Shown here: positions 61,487 to 64,000 of the stretch, in pieces
Layout: the number at the start of each line of letters is the position of its first letter
How positions within the stretch are numbered: the stretch's first letter is position 1
From: Bacteroidota bacterium
GTDB taxonomy: Bacteria > Bacteroidota > Bacteroidia > Flavobacteriales_D > Crocinitomicaceae
Direction of reading: 5' to 3'
Assembly (NCBI GenBank): GCA_030148165.1
Contig: JASBTZ010000008.1
Location: forward strand, 270,241-334,240
Length of the DNA stretch: 64,000 nt
Notes under the pieces: model-generated
The model's database searches: none
What the model saw: the letters and a program-made list of their open reading frames with translations, nothing else
Told to the model about the DNA's origin: nothing
Made by a program: the position numbers and the translations under genes

Positions 61487-63274
61487 TTATCGGATCACCG
61501 TAATGAACCCGCTTTTCGTTTCCTTTTCCCCGTCGGGGTAATCCAAATAGACTTTGTAGAAATACGTTCCGTCATTAACCGGTTGACCAAAGGAATTTGT
61601 TCCGTTCCATGCCGAAGAGACATCGTCTGTTTGAAATACGACTTCCCCCCAACGATTTACGATGATGATAGTGCCAGAGGCAGCGCAATTTTCACAGAAG
61701 TAAAGTAAATCGTTCTTCCCATCTGAATTCGGCGTGAATACATTCGCTTCTTCAAACACTCCGGTGTTTTCCGGTGTATTCGGTTCAGCTGGTACACTTC
61801 CGTTACAAACGTCAACCAGCTTCGCAATGAACATGTCTTTTCCTCCATAAGCAGTAAGCGTGGTATCGCCAACCGTTAGGGTTTGATCAAAATAACCAAC
61901 CGCGTAGGCATCACAGCCATCACATGCCACATACGTTGCACGATCAGCTATCGGTCCGCCAGCCTGGTAGACCCAAACCCATTCTCCGGTAGCGTTGATC
62001 GCTCCAACAAAAGCCTGCGTGCTGTCTGTTCCTGCATTAAGTATGATGTCTCCAAATTTGGCCTCACTGCGGAATTGTCCGGAAACGATCACATTGCCAC
62101 TTTGTGCAATACACACGGATGTTCCGCGATCACCTCCTTTTTTAGATCCTGCTTTAGTCGCCCAGGCCCAAACACCGCCCTTCGTCAATTTGGCCACAAA
62201 GGCATCTTTGTCATCTTGTCCCGATCCGTAATTGTTGAGGTCATCCATTCCAAAATATACTTCACCTCTGAATTCTCCCGTAACGTACAGGTGACCATCA
62301 ACCGGACTAAATCTTATACCATCAGCCCTGTCATCCAAGGTGTCTCCAACGGTAACGACAAACTGGAAGTTTCCATCATTATCGTATTTGGCCACATAGA
62401 TATCTTCGCTTGTTACGCCTGTTGCTGATGCCGTACTGGTTACCGTAGTAGAACCAAAAGGTTGTGTTCCGTAAAAACCACCACACACATAAACATTATC
62501 TTCGTCATCAACACAAATAGCATGATCGCGTTGTTTGTATTCACCACCAAAGGTTTTTACCCATTCCCAGTTTCCGCTACTGGAAAGTTTTGCAAGGAAA
62601 GCAATGGAATCCATAGGAGGGAGGCTGATGGTGATTGCATCAAAATAGGCGTCGTGATAATTTACATCGTCAATGTTGGAAAGAAACCCGGTCACAAAAA
62701 TATTTCCCTGACTGTCGCAGGCTAGATCTTGCCCATGATCATCCTGATATAAGGTTTGTGGAGAGCCATTTTCATTTACACCGACGTTTACGGTTCCATC
62801 ATAATTACCGGCATTCTTCATCCAGACAATACTTCCATTTGGGTCAATCTTCGTAACAAAAATCTGATCTGTATAGCTGCTTGGCGCATAAACTGACAAG
62901 CCTCCCCAATCCAGACCACCCCAGCATGTCCCGGTGACATAAGCATTTCCACTTGGGTCTACACATAAACCAAGGCCGCGGTCATCGTAATAATTAAGCG
63001 CATTGGTTACCCAAAGAAAATTACCGTTGGGATCCATTTTGGCAAGAAAGACCTCTTTACTGCTGCTAAAAGAAAAACCTGTATTGAACGGACCGAAATC
63101 AGCCTGTTCATTATAATAGCCAGTGAAATAGACATTGCCGTCCTGATCAACGACAACAGTTGATGCTTTATCCGACTTCAGCCCACCTGCTTTTCGCACC
63201 CAGTCCCAGGACTGAGTATAGGCATTTAAAGCCAGGAAGATGGTAACAATTATGCCAGCAAATTTGGGAATCAT
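61487..63274 (-). CDS. SBBP beta-propeller protein with type B T9SS domain
   Basis: A 595-residue secreted protein with a signal peptide and SBBP-type repeats of about 50 residues over 20-490. Typical units are VVVDQDGNVYFTGYYN, LCVDPSGNAYVTGTCWGG, ICVDDEDNVYVCGGFYG and VCIAQSGNVIVSGQF, each followed by an FVAKLTKGGVWAWATKAG-like line. It ends in a gliding-motility type B sorting domain from about 508 (NVFTPNSDGKNDLLYF, IIVNRWGEVVFQTDD, DGTYFYKVYLDYP). Surface-exposed; binding partner unknown. Confidence 0.9.
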   Translation of the reverse strand: MIPKFAGIIVTIFLALNAYTQSWDWVRKAGGLKSDKASTVVVDQDGNVYFTGYYNEQADFGPFNTGFSFSSSKEVFLAKMDPNGNFLWVTNALNYYDDRGLGLCVDPSGNAYVTGTCWGGLDWGGLSVYAPSSYTDQIFVTKIDPNGSIVWMKNAGNYDGTVNVGVNENGSPQTLYQDDHGQDLACDSQGNIFVTGFLSNIDDVNYHDAYFDAITISLPPMDSIAFLAKLSSSGNWEWVKTFGGEYKQRDHAICVDDEDNVYVCGGFYGTQPFGSTTVTSTASATGVTSEDIYVAKYDNDGNFQFVVTVGDTLDDRADGIRFSPVDGHLYVTGEFRGEVYFGMDDLNNYGSGQDDKDAFVAKLTKGGVWAWATKAGSKKGGDRGTSVCIAQSGNVIVSGQFRSEAKFGDIILNAGTDSTQAFVGAINATGEWVWVYQAGGPIADRATYVACDGCDAYAVGYFDQTLTVGDTTLTAYGGKDMFIAKLVDVCNGSVPAEPNTPENTGVFEEANVFTPNSDGKNDLLYFCENCAASGTIIIVNRWGEVVFQTDDVSSAWNGTNSFGQPVNDGTYFYKVYLDYPDGEKETKSGFITVIR

Positions 63275-63895
63275 ACGCTGTTATTAAGAACGTAATTACT
63301 AAACGAAAAATCTTAGCAATTAGTTGTCGGAGGTTGTGTATATTATTTTGGCTTGAAACGTCTGATACTTTGGCTTGCGCTCCAAAAGAGCCCTGAGGCT
63401 CTCGAAGGGCGAGTTCATAAGGACAACTAAAAACTAAAGCTACTCCATAAAGTATCCAAAGAGCTTTGCGCTGAAAATAGGGTCTTTCGAGCTTTCGTCG
63501 AATAACGTTCGACGGGTCCTGGTAAGAACGTACCAAGGCGCAATCTAACGCTTAAACTGTTCATCGTATTTTTTGTCCCCTTGAGGGGACTTATAGGGGT
63601 GATTTAGTGAAGGGAAATATTGTCACCCCTCTCGATCTCCCCTCGAGGGGAGAAGCCTGAGTATGCATCAGCTCCGCCCTGACTAATTCGAACAATCGAG
63701 TAATCGGGAATTCGAAAAATCCAATCCCTAAAGTCTAATATCCATCATCTAATATTCGGAGATGTAGCACTAGCGCTTTTTTATTCAGTAGTCCTAGTTT
63801 TCAGCGGTCTTCATGAATTCGCAGGCTCATTTGTCTTCTTTTTTGCCGTAATGGGAAAGAAAGATGATAAAACATTATATTTATTTCCAACCACT
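63275..63895. repeat. Repeat-filled non-coding block with module A and module B copies
   Basis: A 621-bp gene-free stretch. After about 240 bp of unrelated sequence with a GATACTTTGG / AAAGTATCCAAAG inverted pair (about 63361-63460), there is one 184-bp-type unit, starting with its TGGTAAGAACGTACCA end at 63519 and TCTAACGC at 63544. This is followed directly by module B (63664-63892), ending 3 bp before the next start codon. The order A then B is the same as at 60.7-61.06 kb. Confidence 0.75.
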
Positions 63896-64000
63896 ATGTC
63901 CTATCAAAAGAAATACGACCAGCGTGTACACTCTTATCAAACCCTTCGAAAAGCGGTAGGATATATCGGGATTGGTTTACCGGTAGTTATGTGGCTGTAT
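63896..64000 (+). CDS. Membrane protein, partial (N-terminus only)
   Basis: The ATG at 63896 opens a frame of 35 codons to the window edge: MSYQKKYDQRVHSYQTLRK, then a hydrophobic segment AVGYIGIGLPVVMWLY that is probably the first membrane helix. Codon use looks genuine. It resembles small hypothetical inner-membrane proteins of Bacteroidota, but too little is visible to name it. Confidence 0.55.
   Translation, partial: MSYQKKYDQRVHSYQTLRKAVGYIGIGLPVVMWLY

Noticed and set aside
61883..62428. 181-codon frame antisense to the SBBP protein
   Set aside because: Shadow of repeated coding sequence; no family features.

Overview
The window looks like a chromosomal segment of a free-living, probably marine member of the Bacteroidota (Flavobacteriales; Crocinitomicaceae-like by gene style, which is inference). 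Signs of this are the many secreted proteins with type IX secretion (T9SS) C-terminal sorting domains (type A and gliding-motility type B), a FadL/SGNH-lipoprotein pair, AT-rich DNA, and promoters of the form TTTG-N19-21-TAnnTTTG.

Region 1 (1 to about 12.57 kb) is the right end of an integrative element inserted at the 3' end of tRNA-Asp. It carries a tyrosine recombinase, a 374-residue protein of unknown function, an excisionase-like HTH protein, a BT4734-type/DUF3987 replication protein and, as cargo, a compact minus-strand operon: Xre regulator, type III DNA methyltransferase (Mod), type III helicase-nuclease (Res), a long prokaryotic Argonaute (pAgo), and an unknown gene that runs off the left edge. 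The pAgo keeps a guide 5'-phosphate pocket by motif but appears to have lost its PIWI catalytic acids, so the obvious partner for destruction is the co-encoded Res helicase-nuclease. This is the most interesting system in the window. The promoters of the cargo operon and of the HTH/replication operon share TTGACA/TGTCAA motifs.

Region 2 (12.8-31 kb): T9SS cargo proteins, a tail-fibre-like protein with an S74-type chaperone domain, an FAD oxidoreductase and a methyltransferase. Next is an arsenic operon without a pump: arsR, a DUF6428-like protein, a PqqB-like metallo-beta-lactamase-fold lipoprotein, thioredoxin-type arsC and a GlpF-like channel. It is followed by outer-membrane proteins, a FadL / degenerate SGNH lipoprotein / secreted esterase cluster, a large type B T9SS protein preceded by a small helical secreted protein, and tRNA-Arg.

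Region 3 (31-58.7 kb): more T9SS cargo, two TonB-C-domain periplasmic proteins, a lactate/malate dehydrogenase-family enzyme with an unusual specificity residue, a CaCA exchanger next to a Ca2+ P-type ATPase, a kelch protein, a rhodanese, a secreted nuclease, a cold-shock protein, a YkoF-like protein, a CAP protein, a PAS-HisKA_2 sensor kinase, a CBM9/glycosidase-like protein and a voltage-gated channel with a non-standard filter.

Region 4 (58.7-64 kb): only aat, a small lipoprotein and an SBBP-repeat T9SS protein lie among long non-coding blocks built from shared modular repeats, including three tandem 184-bp units. A final membrane-protein gene is cut by the right edge. Function calls rest on motif recognition by eye; no database search was possible.
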